Below, one piece after another: positions 53,008 through 61,534 of a stretch of DNA of 64,000 nucleotides. Source of the stretch: Micavibrio sp. Lineage in GTDB: Bacteria; Pseudomonadota; Alphaproteobacteria; Micavibrionales; Micavibrionaceae. The stretch's first letter is position 1; each line of letters opens with the position of its first letter. The stretch spans positions 1-64,000 of the forward strand of contig JAPJQV010000005.1 in NCBI GenBank assembly GCA_030824965.1. The letters are read 5' to 3'. The translations under genes and the position numbers were made by a program. The notes beneath the pieces are model-generated. The model made no database searches. It saw only the letters and a program-made list of their open reading frames with translations, and was not told where the DNA came from.

Positions 53008-53846
53008 CTGATGTCTTTCATTTTATGCGCAATGGTCAGGAGTTTGTCGGTAAGTCCGCCCGGTGCAAGCGCAACGTGCACTGCATTGTCTACACCTAAA
53101 GAGGCCGATAATTGAGAAGATGTCCATGTTTCAAGGATAGGCAGATTGGATTTATCCGCCATCCGCTCGAGTTTCTCGCGCCCGTTTTCCATCGCGTCGG
53201 ATGCGACTATATATAGGACGGCGCCGTCTTTTTTCAACAATTCCTCGACTTTGGCAAAGCCTTGGGTCACAAGGCCCGCTTTCTTGGCAAGGCCTAAAGT
53301 TTCAAGAGATTGTTTTAAAAGGCCAAGCTCGATATTCTCTAACAAATCTTTCGGAATGGTCACAGGCGAACGGTTGGCTGTTGTAAAACTGTTGCGCCAG
53401 ATTGCTTTTTTAATCACGTCGCGGCTGGCTTTCAACCAGAAGCCTTGAGCCGGGAGTTTCTCGCTTAAATCCGCCATGATCGAATTGTCCGGATCGACGA
53501 CGAAGCGGATCATTTTTTCAATCGGCAATTCTTCGCCTGTAACGATGCAGGTTTCCACGCCCAGTTTGGAGACTTTTGATTTCTTCATATCGTCATCCTG
53601 TTCGGTTAGAAGCGGGGCCGGTGTATCCGCGGCAATCGCCATCGGCGAAGCCGTATTGAGAATAGTAGGGGACGGTTCCGGAGTCGCGATACGCTCAGGT
53701 GGTTTCGCTTTGGAAATGATAGTTGCCTGAGGCGGCGCTTTTGTAATGGTTAGAGGACCAGACTTAAATGCAAACAGCCCCAGCGACGCCGGCGAAACTA
53801 CGCCGACGGCTGGATGATAGAAGAATTCGGGCCTGACAGGCGCCAC
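53004..53846 (-). CDS. ylxR: YlxR/DUF448 plus L7Ae-like protein, two possible starts
   Basis: 280 residues from GTG 53846, or 194 from ATG 53588. The DUF448 domain has ETCIVTGEELPIEKMIRFVV and QGFWLKASRDV; a second part (LGLAKKAGLVTQGFAKVEELL) resembles the L7Ae-like domain often attached in alphaproteobacteria. Both starts have good ribosome sites: GAGGA seven bases before GTG, AGGA seven before ATG. The GTG form lies 21 bases after nusA and would add a proline- and alanine-rich N-terminal extension of 86 residues not typical of the family. YlxR-type proteins bind RNA or nucleoid. Confidence 0.85.
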   Translation of the reverse strand: MAPVRPEFFYHPAVGVVSPASLGLFAFKSGPLTITKAPPQATIISKAKPPERIATPEPSPTILNTASPMAIAADTPAPLLTEQDDDMKKSKVSKLGVETCIVTGEELPIEKMIRFVVDPDNSIMADLSEKLPAQGFWLKASRDVIKKAIWRNSFTTANRSPVTIPKDLLENIELGLLKQSLETLGLAKKAGLVTQGFAKVEELLKKDGAVLYIVASDAMENGREKLERMADKSNLPILETWTSSQLSASLGVDNAVHVALAPGGLTDKLLTIAHKMKDIR

Positions 53847-53867
53847 GTCTGTGTCCTCGTTTCCATG

Positions 53868-55397
53868 TTACGCGGATGCAGCGGAAGCTGCACCTGCGTC
53901 TTCATCTGTAAACCAATGCTCGCGAGCTTTCATAATAAGATCGTTTGCAGCGGCTTCGTTCATTGAGTCTTTGCCTAAAATCTCAACCAGTTCGTCACCG
54001 GCAAGATCGGCAAGGTCATCAAGCGTTTTGATACCGGCTTCACCGAGTTTCATTATCTGGTCTGTATCCAATCCTTCAAAAGAAAGAAGGTCTTCGGCGA
54101 GGCCAAGATCTTTTTGTTTTTGTGCGAATTCAGCCGCTTTGTTTGCAAGATAATTCTGCGCACGGGACTGTAGTTCAGCCGCTAGATCTTCGTTAAAGCC
54201 TTCGATGCGGGCTAATTCATCGATACTTTCTTCAGCCAGTTCTTCGATCTTATTGAAGCCTTCAGCGATAAGAAGGCGTGCGATAACATCATCGATATCC
54301 AGCGCGTTGATGAAGAGAGAAGAACGTGTGTTGAATTCTTCCGTACGGCGTTTAGATTCTTCTTCTTCTGTCAGGATGTCGATATACCAGCCAGTCAGAA
54401 TAGAGGCGAGGCGCACGTTCTGACCACGGCGGCCAATAGCAAGGGATAATTGCTCGTCCGGCACGACGACATCGAGGCGGCGTTTTTCTTCATCCATAAC
54501 GACTTTTGCAACTTCCGCAGGAGCCAGCGCGTTAACGATAAATGTCGCCACATCGGGAGACCATGGAATGATATCGATTTTTTCGCCTTGCAATTCACCG
54601 ACAACGGCTTGAACGCGGGAGCCGCGCATACCAACGCACGCACCGACAGGATCGATAGAATTGTCGCGGGAGTAAACCGCGATTTTCGCGCGTGAACCCG
54701 GATCGCGGGCAACGGCTTTCACTTCGATGACGCCATCATAAATTTCAGGCACTTCCTGCGCGAATAATTTCGCCATAAATTCGCCGCGGGTACGGGACAG
54801 GAAGATTTGCGGGCCGCGTTGTTCGCGGCGTACGTCATAAATATAAGCGCGGACGCGGTCGCCGTTTTTCAGGTGTTCGCGCGGTATAGTGTCGTCACGG
54901 CGCAAGATAGCTTCGCCTCTGCCAAGATCGACAGTTACATTGCCGTATTCGACGCGTTTGATAACGCCGGAAACAATTTCGCCAACGCGATCTTTGAATT
55001 CGCCGAATTGCTTTTCACGCTCCGCTTCGCGAATATTTTGCATGATAACCTGTTTCGCCGTTTGGGCAGCTACGCGGCCATAATCGAAAGCAGGAAGAAG
55101 GTCGATCAATACGTCGCCAACGGCTGCATCTTTCTTGCCGATTTTCTTAGCTTGCTCGACAGTGATTTGGGAAACTTCATTTTCGATCTGATCTGGCTCG
55201 ACAATCGTGCGGTACAGCTTCAATTGTGTCTCACCGGACTTACGGTCAATGTGACAGCGAATATCATGCTCATGACCGTATTTGGAGCGGCCAGCCTTTT
55301 GAATGGCTTGCTCGATAGCTTGAATAACAAGCTCTTTCTCGATATTTTTTTCGCGGGCGACAGTATCTGCCACTTGCAGGATTTCAACGCGGTTCAT
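53868..55397 (-). CDS. nusA: transcription termination/antitermination factor NusA
   Basis: 509 residues. An N-terminal RNA polymerase-binding domain, an S1 domain (GEIVSGVIKRVEYGNVTVDLGR), two KH domains (VGACVGMRGSRVQAVVGELQ and AIGRRGQNVRLAS) and two C-terminal acidic helix-hairpin repeats are visible. It modulates pausing and termination. Its ATG overlaps the rimP stop by four bases. Confidence 0.96.
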   Translation of the reverse strand: MNRVEILQVADTVAREKNIEKELVIQAIEQAIQKAGRSKYGHEHDIRCHIDRKSGETQLKLYRTIVEPDQIENEVSQITVEQAKKIGKKDAAVGDVLIDLLPAFDYGRVAAQTAKQVIMQNIREAEREKQFGEFKDRVGEIVSGVIKRVEYGNVTVDLGRGEAILRRDDTIPREHLKNGDRVRAYIYDVRREQRGPQIFLSRTRGEFMAKLFAQEVPEIYDGVIEVKAVARDPGSRAKIAVYSRDNSIDPVGACVGMRGSRVQAVVGELQGEKIDIIPWSPDVATFIVNALAPAEVAKVVMDEEKRRLDVVVPDEQLSLAIGRRGQNVRLASILTGWYIDILTEEEESKRRTEEFNTRSSLFINALDIDDVIARLLIAEGFNKIEELAEESIDELARIEGFNEDLAAELQSRAQNYLANKAAEFAQKQKDLGLAEDLLSFEGLDTDQIMKLGEAGIKTLDDLADLAGDELVEILGKDSMNEAAANDLIMKAREHWFTDEDAGAASAASA

Positions 55398-55975
55398 AGT
55401 TCCTCACTTTCAAGGTCTTCAACTTTCGGTGCAGCGTTTTTCTGCTTTATTTTACGCTGCGGGTTTAAATTTTTTTTCTGGCCTTTCGGTTTGCCCATTA
55501 CCAGTTCTTCGGTCAAAACTAGCTTGGCCTTGGCCACATCTTCAAGATCGATTTTTACTTCGCCGGATTCGCTTGTCATGTAAATGACATTATCGACGAA
55601 ATCGGTCAGCTTGCCTTTAAAGCGCTTTTGACCGTTATCGAGCGGCATCTCGGTTTCGACAGAAATATCGAGGCCTTTATGCTTTTCAAAATCCTGCGCT
55701 CTCATCAAAGGACGATCGACGCCGGGTGAACTGATCTCTAACTGGTATGCCCCGGGAATAGGGTCTTCAACATCTAAAATCGCGGACACGGCGCGAGAAA
55801 CTGCGGTGCAACCATTCAGATCGATACGTCCTGTTGCAGGGTCTTCCGCCAATATCTGCAAAGTCTGCATTTTGGCACTCCCAATCATGCGCACTTGCAC
55901 GACATCGAATCCAAGGTCCTTAACGACCGGGTCGATGATCTCCGTAATTTTGCGCTCTAGAGGCGTTTGTTTCAT
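55394..55975 (-). CDS. rimP: ribosome maturation factor RimP
   Basis: 193 residues. DLGFDVVQVRM, AVSRAVSAILDVEDPIPGAYQLEISSPG and VDRPL are conserved RimP segments; a lysine-rich C-terminal tail follows. It helps assemble the 30S 3' domain. It is the first gene after the leader terminator at 56004-56027. Confidence 0.94.
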   Translation of the reverse strand: MKQTPLERKITEIIDPVVKDLGFDVVQVRMIGSAKMQTLQILAEDPATGRIDLNGCTAVSRAVSAILDVEDPIPGAYQLEISSPGVDRPLMRAQDFEKHKGLDISVETEMPLDNGQKRFKGKLTDFVDNVIYMTSESGEVKIDLEDVAKAKLVLTEELVMGKPKGQKKNLNPQRKIKQKNAAPKVEDLESEEL

Positions 55976-55996
55976 TTATCTCAATACTTTAGGTAA

Positions 55997-56027
55997 CAAA
56001 AAAGGCGGGCCTCTTTTCGAGCCCACC
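55997..56027 (-). terminator. intrinsic terminator in the rimP leader (trmB terminator or attenuator)
   Basis: Read leftward, GGTGGGC / GCCCGCC (seven pairs, one G-U) closes a ten-base loop and is followed by TTTTTT. It lies after trmB and 29 bases before the rimP start. Since a promoter at 56084-56056 is upstream of it, transcripts from that promoter meet this terminator before rimP. It can therefore work as an attenuator as well as ending the metK-trmB unit. Confidence 0.8.
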
Positions 56028-56055
56028 CTGGGTTTAATCCAGTAATGTAAAACGG

Positions 56056-56084
56056 GTTATAGGGATGTTTTGGGAATTTGGCAA
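56056..56084 (-). promoter_or_regulatory. promoter ahead of the rimP leader
   Basis: Read leftward, a -35 TTGCCA (56084-56079), a 17-base spacer and a -10 TATAAC (56061-56056), each close to consensus. The -35 ends two bases from the trmB stop. Start of transcription would be near 56049, giving a leader of about 75 bases that contains the intrinsic terminator. Confidence 0.65.
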
Positions 56085-56085
56085 G

Positions 56086-56790
56086 TTATTTTCGTCTGAA
56101 AAGAAGATAACTCTGCCGCCGTCCCGCTGCTTTCCCTTTATTTTCATAGCGGGTCGGTTCCCAGCCTTTGGGTGGCATGTAAATATCGGCCTTGTTCGCG
56201 AACTCAAACGCCGGATGATTTTCGGTATGCTCGGCCATCCAATCGGAAAGCTCCGCAACATCGGTGGTTTCAAGAAGCGTGGCGCCAGGTTTTAGTACCC
56301 GCGCGAAGACGTCTAGGTTATCAGGGGTTATCATCCGGCGATGATGATGCCGTGCTTTCGGCCATGGGTCTGGATTGAGGATATAAAGGTAATCAACCGA
56401 TGCGTCGGGCAGTGAGTTCAGCACGATTAGGGCGTCATCCATCCAAACGCGTAAATTATCATTGGGAATATCATTTACCGCCTTTAATAGAGAGGCGACT
56501 CCATTCGAGAAAATTTCACCGCCGATAAAATGATCCTGTGGTTTCTGGCGCATACGCCAGTTCAGATGTTCGCCGCCACCAAAGCCTATTTCGAAATGGA
56601 CAACTTTAGGTTCGATACCAAAGACTTGCTTTAGGGAGGTTGTCTTGTCCTGCTTGAGGATATCCCGTGGAATTGCCAGCTTTGGATAAAGATTATCCAT
56701 GACGGCAGCACGGCTGACGCTCAATGGTTTTCCTTTGCGGCGGCCATAGACAAGGCGCGGTTTTTTATCTTGTTGGTTTGGTTCATTCAT
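56086..56790 (-). CDS. trmB: tRNA (guanine-46-N7)-methyltransferase
   Basis: 234 residues. SAM site FEIGFGGGEHL near residue 65, the catalytic segment ILNPDPWPKARHHHRRM and a C-terminal YENKGKAAGR that contacts tRNA. It makes m7G46. It follows metK by 31 bases on the same strand. Confidence 0.94.
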   Translation of the reverse strand: MNEPNQQDKKPRLVYGRRKGKPLSVSRAAVMDNLYPKLAIPRDILKQDKTTSLKQVFGIEPKVVHFEIGFGGGEHLNWRMRQKPQDHFIGGEIFSNGVASLLKAVNDIPNDNLRVWMDDALIVLNSLPDASVDYLYILNPDPWPKARHHHRRMITPDNLDVFARVLKPGATLLETTDVAELSDWMAEHTENHPAFEFANKADIYMPPKGWEPTRYENKGKAAGRRQSYLLFRRK

Positions 56791-56821
56791 AACGGTGAAT
56801 GACGTACAGGATCAGCCGGAA

Positions 56822-58000
56822 TTATCCAAGAATTTTTCTCAAAGATTCAACCAAGTCCAGTTTCTCCCATGAAAAACCGCCATCTGCATCCGGCTCACGG
56901 CCAAAATGACCGTAAGCTGCTGTGCGCTCATAGATTGGCCTGTTGAGTTGTAAATGCTCGCGGATACCGCGTGGAGTGAGATTGATCAGTTGGTTAACCG
57001 CTTCGGCGATCTTAGCTTCTGGAATGGAGCCTGTTTCTTGCGTATTAACATAGAAAGAAATTGGTTTGGAAACGCCGATTGCATACGATAATTGGATCAG
57101 GCACTTTTCGGCGTAGCCAGCCGCAACGATATTCTTGGCAATATAACGCGCAGCATAAGCGGCAGAGCGGTCAACCTTTGTCGGGTCTTTGCCGGAGAAA
57201 GCGCCGCCGCCATGCGGAGCAGAACCGCCATAAGTATCGACGATAATCTTACGGCCTGTCAGGCCTGAGTCTCCTACCGGACCGCCAATCACGAAGCGAC
57301 CTGTCGGGTTGACATAGAGTTCATTGTCATCGCACATCCAGCCATCTGGCAGAATTTTTTCAACGCGGGAGCGGACGAGGTCGCGGATGTCATTCTGATT
57401 AGCACTTTCAGCATGTTGGGTAGACACGACAACGGATTTGGCGCGAACGGGCTTACCATCTTTATATTCAAGTGTGACCTGAGATTTCATATCCGGGCGC
57501 AGATCTGCAAAAGCGCCGGAATGGCGGCCTTCAGACAGGTCACGCAAAATAGCGTGGGAATAATAAATAGCTGCCGGCATCAAGCTAGGTGTTTCGTTAC
57601 AGGCAAAGCCGAACATAATGCCTTGATCGCCTGCGCCTTCGTCTTTGTCGCCAGCCGCATCAACGCCAACAGCAATATCGGCGGATTGTGCATGAAGGCG
57701 GTTATCGATCTTGACTGTTTTCCAGTCAAAGCCTTCCTGCTCGTACCCGATTTTCTTGATAGCTTGGCGGACTATTTCTTCAGTCTGCGCTTTGCTTAGA
57801 TTACCTTCGCTGCGGATTTCGCCGATTAAGCCGACATAGTCGGTTGTGGCGACGGTTTCAACGGCCGTGCGTGATACAGGATCCCGGGATAGAAATGCGT
57901 CAACGATAGCGTCTGAAATACGATCGCAGACTTTATCGGGGTGGCCTTCCGATACGGATTCACTAGTGAAAATAAAATCTTTTAAAATGCCGTTTTTCAT
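56822..58000 (-). CDS. metK: S-adenosylmethionine synthase
   Basis: 392 residues. FTSESVSEGHPDKVCDRISD opens the enzyme, and GAGDQGIMFGFACNE and GGGAFSGKDPTKVDRSAAY are the other MetK signatures. It joins ATP and methionine. The 75-base upstream gap shows no clear SAM riboswitch. Confidence 0.97.
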   Translation of the reverse strand: MKNGILKDFIFTSESVSEGHPDKVCDRISDAIVDAFLSRDPVSRTAVETVATTDYVGLIGEIRSEGNLSKAQTEEIVRQAIKKIGYEQEGFDWKTVKIDNRLHAQSADIAVGVDAAGDKDEGAGDQGIMFGFACNETPSLMPAAIYYSHAILRDLSEGRHSGAFADLRPDMKSQVTLEYKDGKPVRAKSVVVSTQHAESANQNDIRDLVRSRVEKILPDGWMCDDNELYVNPTGRFVIGGPVGDSGLTGRKIIVDTYGGSAPHGGGAFSGKDPTKVDRSAAYAARYIAKNIVAAGYAEKCLIQLSYAIGVSKPISFYVNTQETGSIPEAKIAEAVNQLINLTPRGIREHLQLNRPIYERTAAYGHFGREPDADGGFSWEKLDLVESLRKILG

Positions 58001-58074
58001 TACCGTTTCCCTGAAAATTAAAGGTAAACGAGCCTATACTTATAAAAGAAGAGTCGCAAGTAGCGGTAGGTAGA

Positions 58075-58488
58075 TTAGGACTGAAGATTCTTCATCAAAT
58101 CAATCGCCATTTTACGCTTTTTTTTATCTTTGATGTCGTAAAAGGCTTTAAGAAGATTAGGTGTTTCTGGCTCAAATAAAGGGTCGGGACCTTTGAATGA
58201 TTGTTGCTTCTGATCGGACATGCCTTTTTTACGCGTTTTTTCTTCCTCGAAAAAATCGGTCAGTGGCATTTGGAGTATTTTAGCAATATTATAAAGTTTG
58301 GAAGCGTAAACTTTGTTTTTTCCTGTTTCGTATTTTTGAATTTGCTGAAAAGAAACGCCTAATGCATTTGCGAGTTCGGTTTGGGTCATCCCGATCAGAT
58401 TGCGACGGAGACGTATCTTCTGGCCGATAAGAATATCAGCTGGTTCGATATGATCTTTGTAATCTTTATGGGAGGCGGATCTACTCAT
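58075..58488 (-). CDS. XRE-family transcription regulator
   Basis: 137 residues. A Cro/CI helix-turn-helix (IRLRRNLIGMTQTELANALGV, then SFQQIQKYETGKNKVYASKLYNIA) is followed by a lysine-rich linker and a C-terminal helix typical of the XRE gene that lies between lnt and metK in alphaproteobacteria. A small dyad upstream of its start may be its own operator. Targets are unknown. Confidence 0.88.
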   Translation of the reverse strand: MSRSASHKDYKDHIEPADILIGQKIRLRRNLIGMTQTELANALGVSFQQIQKYETGKNKVYASKLYNIAKILQMPLTDFFEEEKTRKKGMSDQKQQSFKGPDPLFEPETPNLLKAFYDIKDKKKRKMAIDLMKNLQS

Positions 58489-58504
58489 GCATGCTGTTTT
58501 GCAT
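58489..58504. promoter_or_regulatory. possible operator ahead of the XRE gene
   Basis: GCATGC (58489-58494) and an inverted repeat ATGC-N6-GCAT (58491-58504) lie at the start codon of the XRE gene. CATG repeats continue to 58515. It could be an autoregulatory site, but short CATG dyads arise by chance. Confidence 0.25.
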
Positions 58505-58557
58505 ACATAAGCATGAAAAGTAAAATGAAAAATTTTATATTAGCAAAGAATCTATTC

Positions 58558-60132
58558 CTATAATTTCTTCTTAATTTTCATGCCATAGATGAGAGGCAAA
58601 ATTAACCCAAAGATGGCCAAGAAGAATATACTGTCTTTGTGAACAGAATATGTTGTTTTCGTTTTTGCAGGAGCGGGAAGATATTCTTCCTGAACGAAAT
58701 CCTCGTAAAGCGGACTTTTGGATAACACATGTCCATAGGAGTCAATAATGGCTGAAATACCAGTGTTAGTTGATCGTATAACGGGTATTCCTTCTTCAAT
58801 TGCTCGAAACTGGGTCTGTGCCAAGTGCTGATATGGACCCGGCGAAATACCGTACCATGCGTCATTGGTAACATTAACCATCCATTGAGGTGGCTCAGGA
58901 TCTGTTGCAGTAACTTGGCCGGCAAAAATAACTTCGTAGCATATCAGAGGGCTGAAAGGTGGGAGCCCGTCAAACTGAGACCATGTTTCTGGACCTTTCC
59001 CTCCTTGAAAACCTGCAAATTTTGCGACAGGTCCAAATGGAACGTATTTTTGAAATGGAATATACTCACCGAAGGGGACTAAATGAAACTTGTCAAACCA
59101 GTCTTTAATTTCACCGGATTTGTCCATGGCAATTAAAGAATTGAAATGGCGCGGATTACCATTTCCATCTTGTTCGCGGCGAAGCGCTCCTGCCAAGAGA
59201 TAGGTTTTCTCGGGATAGGCATTTATGGCTACCCGCAACGCATTCATCGCTTCAGGGCTTGAAAACACTTCCGGCAATAAAGCCGTTTCAGGCAAAACAA
59301 TCACGCGGGCAGGTGCCGACTTTCCCGATTCCGAGTTTTGCGGATGCATAAGACGGACAGTCTTCCAGAAATTGTCAGCCATTAAATCCGAATTCCATTT
59401 ATCCTTTTGGGCTATATTCGGTGTAACGATTTGCACGACGACATTGTGTGATTCTTTTTTATTGGAAAGATCAGCCGCGACTAATCTCATCTGCCCATAA
59501 GTGAAATTTCCAATGGCCAAGGTAACGACCAAAGTCGTCATGATTGCCTTGGTTTTGCGGGATGCCTGTCCAACCCAGAGAAAGCCGGGAAGGGACATAA
59601 ACAGGATCGTTAGTAAATTCAGGAAATGGATACCGCCGATTGATGCGATTTGAGCGAAAGGAAGAGACGCTGTCCAAGTCATGCCAAAGAGGTTCCAGGG
59701 AAATCCTGTAAACATGTGGCCGCGACCCCATTCCCAGAATGTGAGCATGGCAACAAAGAAAAGGTAAGCTTTCAACGATCTGCCGGGTGCCAGCCATTGC
59801 GACAATCCGGCAGCGACGCAGATGAAAAAGGAAAGAAGGGCTTGTAGTCCGCAAACCGCCAAAGGCAGCGCCCATAAATAAGGGTTTCCATCAATAAGAA
59901 GCGCGTTGCCAACCCACCACAACCCTGCAACGAAATAGCCAAAAGCGAACAGAAAGCCGCCAAGAAATGATTGCCAGATTTTGGCATTTTCAGTCAGGAG
60001 AAGCCAAAAACCCGATAAGCCCAAAACAAGGATCGGCCAGAACTCATAAGGCTGCATGGCAAATGACGATAAAGCTCCAAGGCCAAGAAGCATAATCTGG
60101 CGCAACCAGTTTCTTTTAAGATAAGTTTGCAT
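58558..60132 (-). CDS. lnt: apolipoprotein N-acyltransferase
   Basis: 524 residues. About seven membrane helices, then a nitrilase-like domain with the catalytic glutamate in VLPETALLPEVF, a lysine in FHLVPFGEYIPF and the cysteine in PLICYEVIFAG. It adds the third acyl chain to lipoproteins. TAATG overlap with the corC stop. Confidence 0.94.
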   Translation of the reverse strand: MQTYLKRNWLRQIMLLGLGALSSFAMQPYEFWPILVLGLSGFWLLLTENAKIWQSFLGGFLFAFGYFVAGLWWVGNALLIDGNPYLWALPLAVCGLQALLSFFICVAAGLSQWLAPGRSLKAYLFFVAMLTFWEWGRGHMFTGFPWNLFGMTWTASLPFAQIASIGGIHFLNLLTILFMSLPGFLWVGQASRKTKAIMTTLVVTLAIGNFTYGQMRLVAADLSNKKESHNVVVQIVTPNIAQKDKWNSDLMADNFWKTVRLMHPQNSESGKSAPARVIVLPETALLPEVFSSPEAMNALRVAINAYPEKTYLLAGALRREQDGNGNPRHFNSLIAMDKSGEIKDWFDKFHLVPFGEYIPFQKYVPFGPVAKFAGFQGGKGPETWSQFDGLPPFSPLICYEVIFAGQVTATDPEPPQWMVNVTNDAWYGISPGPYQHLAQTQFRAIEEGIPVIRSTNTGISAIIDSYGHVLSKSPLYEDFVQEEYLPAPAKTKTTYSVHKDSIFFLAIFGLILPLIYGMKIKKKL

Positions 60133-61025
60133 TAGTTGGTTTCTATTTCAGCAGTTTCCGCCAGTTTTGGGCGGCGCACGCGGATTTTACTAATCCGGCG
60201 CGGGTCGGCATCGAGAATTTCAAAGCTCAGTCCGGTTTCATCATGTGATATAATTTCTCCACGGCTCGGTACGCGTGATGCCAAGGAAAAAATTAACCCT
60301 CCAAGCGTGTCGATTTCATTGCGTTCATCGTCATTTAAAATAGTACCGAATTCTTTTTCGAAAACCTCAATTGGAAGGCGGGCATCGGCTATTATGCCGT
60401 CTTCTTTTTGAATGATCTCGTCGGCATCGGAATTTTCATGTTCGTCATGAATTTTGCCTATGATGCTTTCAATCAAATCGCCGATGGTAACAAGACCGTC
60501 GATCCCTCCATATTCATCGACCACAAAAGCAAGATGTTTCTTATTTTCGCGCATAAGGAGGATGAGATTAATCACTGGCAAGGACGGAGAAATAATCGGC
60601 GCTTCGCGGATAAGTTCGGAAATGACAATGGGTTTATTCTGCGCCAGATTAGCCAGCACGTCTTTGACGTGAACGCTGCCTAAAATATCATCCAGCGTTT
60701 CACGATAAATCGGGATTCGGCTGAACTGTTTTTCGCTTAGCAATGATAACAAATCGAGAGAAGATGTTTCGATATCGAGAGCAACGATGTCTGCTCGAGG
60801 AATCATAACATCTGCGACAGTCATGTCCCGGAGATTCAGAATATTTGTGATAAGTGCACGTTCTTCAGTTGACTGCTCTTCGGCTTCAGATAGTTCCTCA
60901 ATATATTCTTCCAATGCTTCACGCAGATCGTCATCTTGCGTTTCCTTTTTGGAAAGAAGGGATTTGATCCAGCTTTTTAAGTCGGGTTTTGAGGATTGCG
61001 GGGCCGGCGGCGATTTATCGTTCAT
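60132..61025 (-). CDS. corC: CorC/HlyC-type CBS-domain protein
   Basis: 297 residues. No N-terminal membrane domain; two CBS domains (about 70-195; VADVMIPRADIVALD, KHLAFVVDEYGGIDGLVTIGDL) and a C-terminal CorC_HlyC domain (LGGLIFSLASRVPSRGE). Implicated in magnesium/cobalt resistance or ribosome-associated roles through its conserved linkage to ybeY. Confidence 0.92.
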   Translation of the reverse strand: MNDKSPPAPQSSKPDLKSWIKSLLSKKETQDDDLREALEEYIEELSEAEEQSTEERALITNILNLRDMTVADVMIPRADIVALDIETSSLDLLSLLSEKQFSRIPIYRETLDDILGSVHVKDVLANLAQNKPIVISELIREAPIISPSLPVINLILLMRENKKHLAFVVDEYGGIDGLVTIGDLIESIIGKIHDEHENSDADEIIQKEDGIIADARLPIEVFEKEFGTILNDDERNEIDTLGGLIFSLASRVPSRGEIISHDETGLSFEILDADPRRISKIRVRRPKLAETAEIETN

Positions 61026-61027
61026 TC

Positions 61028-61534
61028 CTATGGTTTATCAGAATTTAAGTCTTCCGCGTAGGGGTTTTTAACGCCCATTTTCTTTAGAATCTTGATCTCG
61101 AGCGCTTCCATGATCTCAGCTTCTTCGTCGTTCATGTGATCATAGCCGAACAAGTGAAGAAATCCATGGACCATCAGATGGGTCAGGTGATGCTTGAAAG
61201 AGATGCGAGCTTCTCGCGCTTCTCGCTCAATAGTTTCAATAGCAAAAACAAGATCGCCTGCAGGAATAATCGTCGGTGGCAAGGCTGAAGCCTGTGGCCA
61301 TACTTGAAAGGATAAAACATTAGTGGGTTTGTTTTTTTTGCGGAATTTTTTATTAATTTTCCGGATCGCTTCATCATTTGTAAAAACCGCCGATATAAGC
61401 GGAGATGCTTTGCTTTTCCCTTTAACGTGTTTCCATGTGTCGGTGAGAACGATTTCCAGCATTTTTTGCAGGCCAAGCCGCTTTTTTAACCATGCCGGGT
61501 CCTCAATGGAAATATCGGTAATTATTTTCGCCAT
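61028..61534 (-). CDS. ybeY: rRNA maturation endoribonuclease YbeY
   Basis: 168 residues. The zinc motif is HLMVHGFLHLFGYDHMNDEEAEIM with three histidines, and the NKKFRKKNKPTNVLSFQ segment precedes it. It acts in 16S rRNA 3' end maturation and quality control. Its ATG overlaps the phoH stop by one base (TAATG). Confidence 0.95.
   Translation of the reverse strand: MAKIITDISIEDPAWLKKRLGLQKMLEIVLTDTWKHVKGKSKASPLISAVFTNDEAIRKINKKFRKKNKPTNVLSFQVWPQASALPPTIIPAGDLVFAIETIEREAREARISFKHHLTHLMVHGFLHLFGYDHMNDEEAEIMEALEIKILKKMGVKNPYAEDLNSDKP

Noticed and set aside
54807..55583. Rightward 258-residue open frame
   Set aside because: It is antisense to nusA and rimP, both certain genes.
58001..58074. SAM riboswitch ahead of metK
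   Set aside because: The 74-base gap shows no stem pattern I could match to a known SAM class, only weak promoter-like hexamers.
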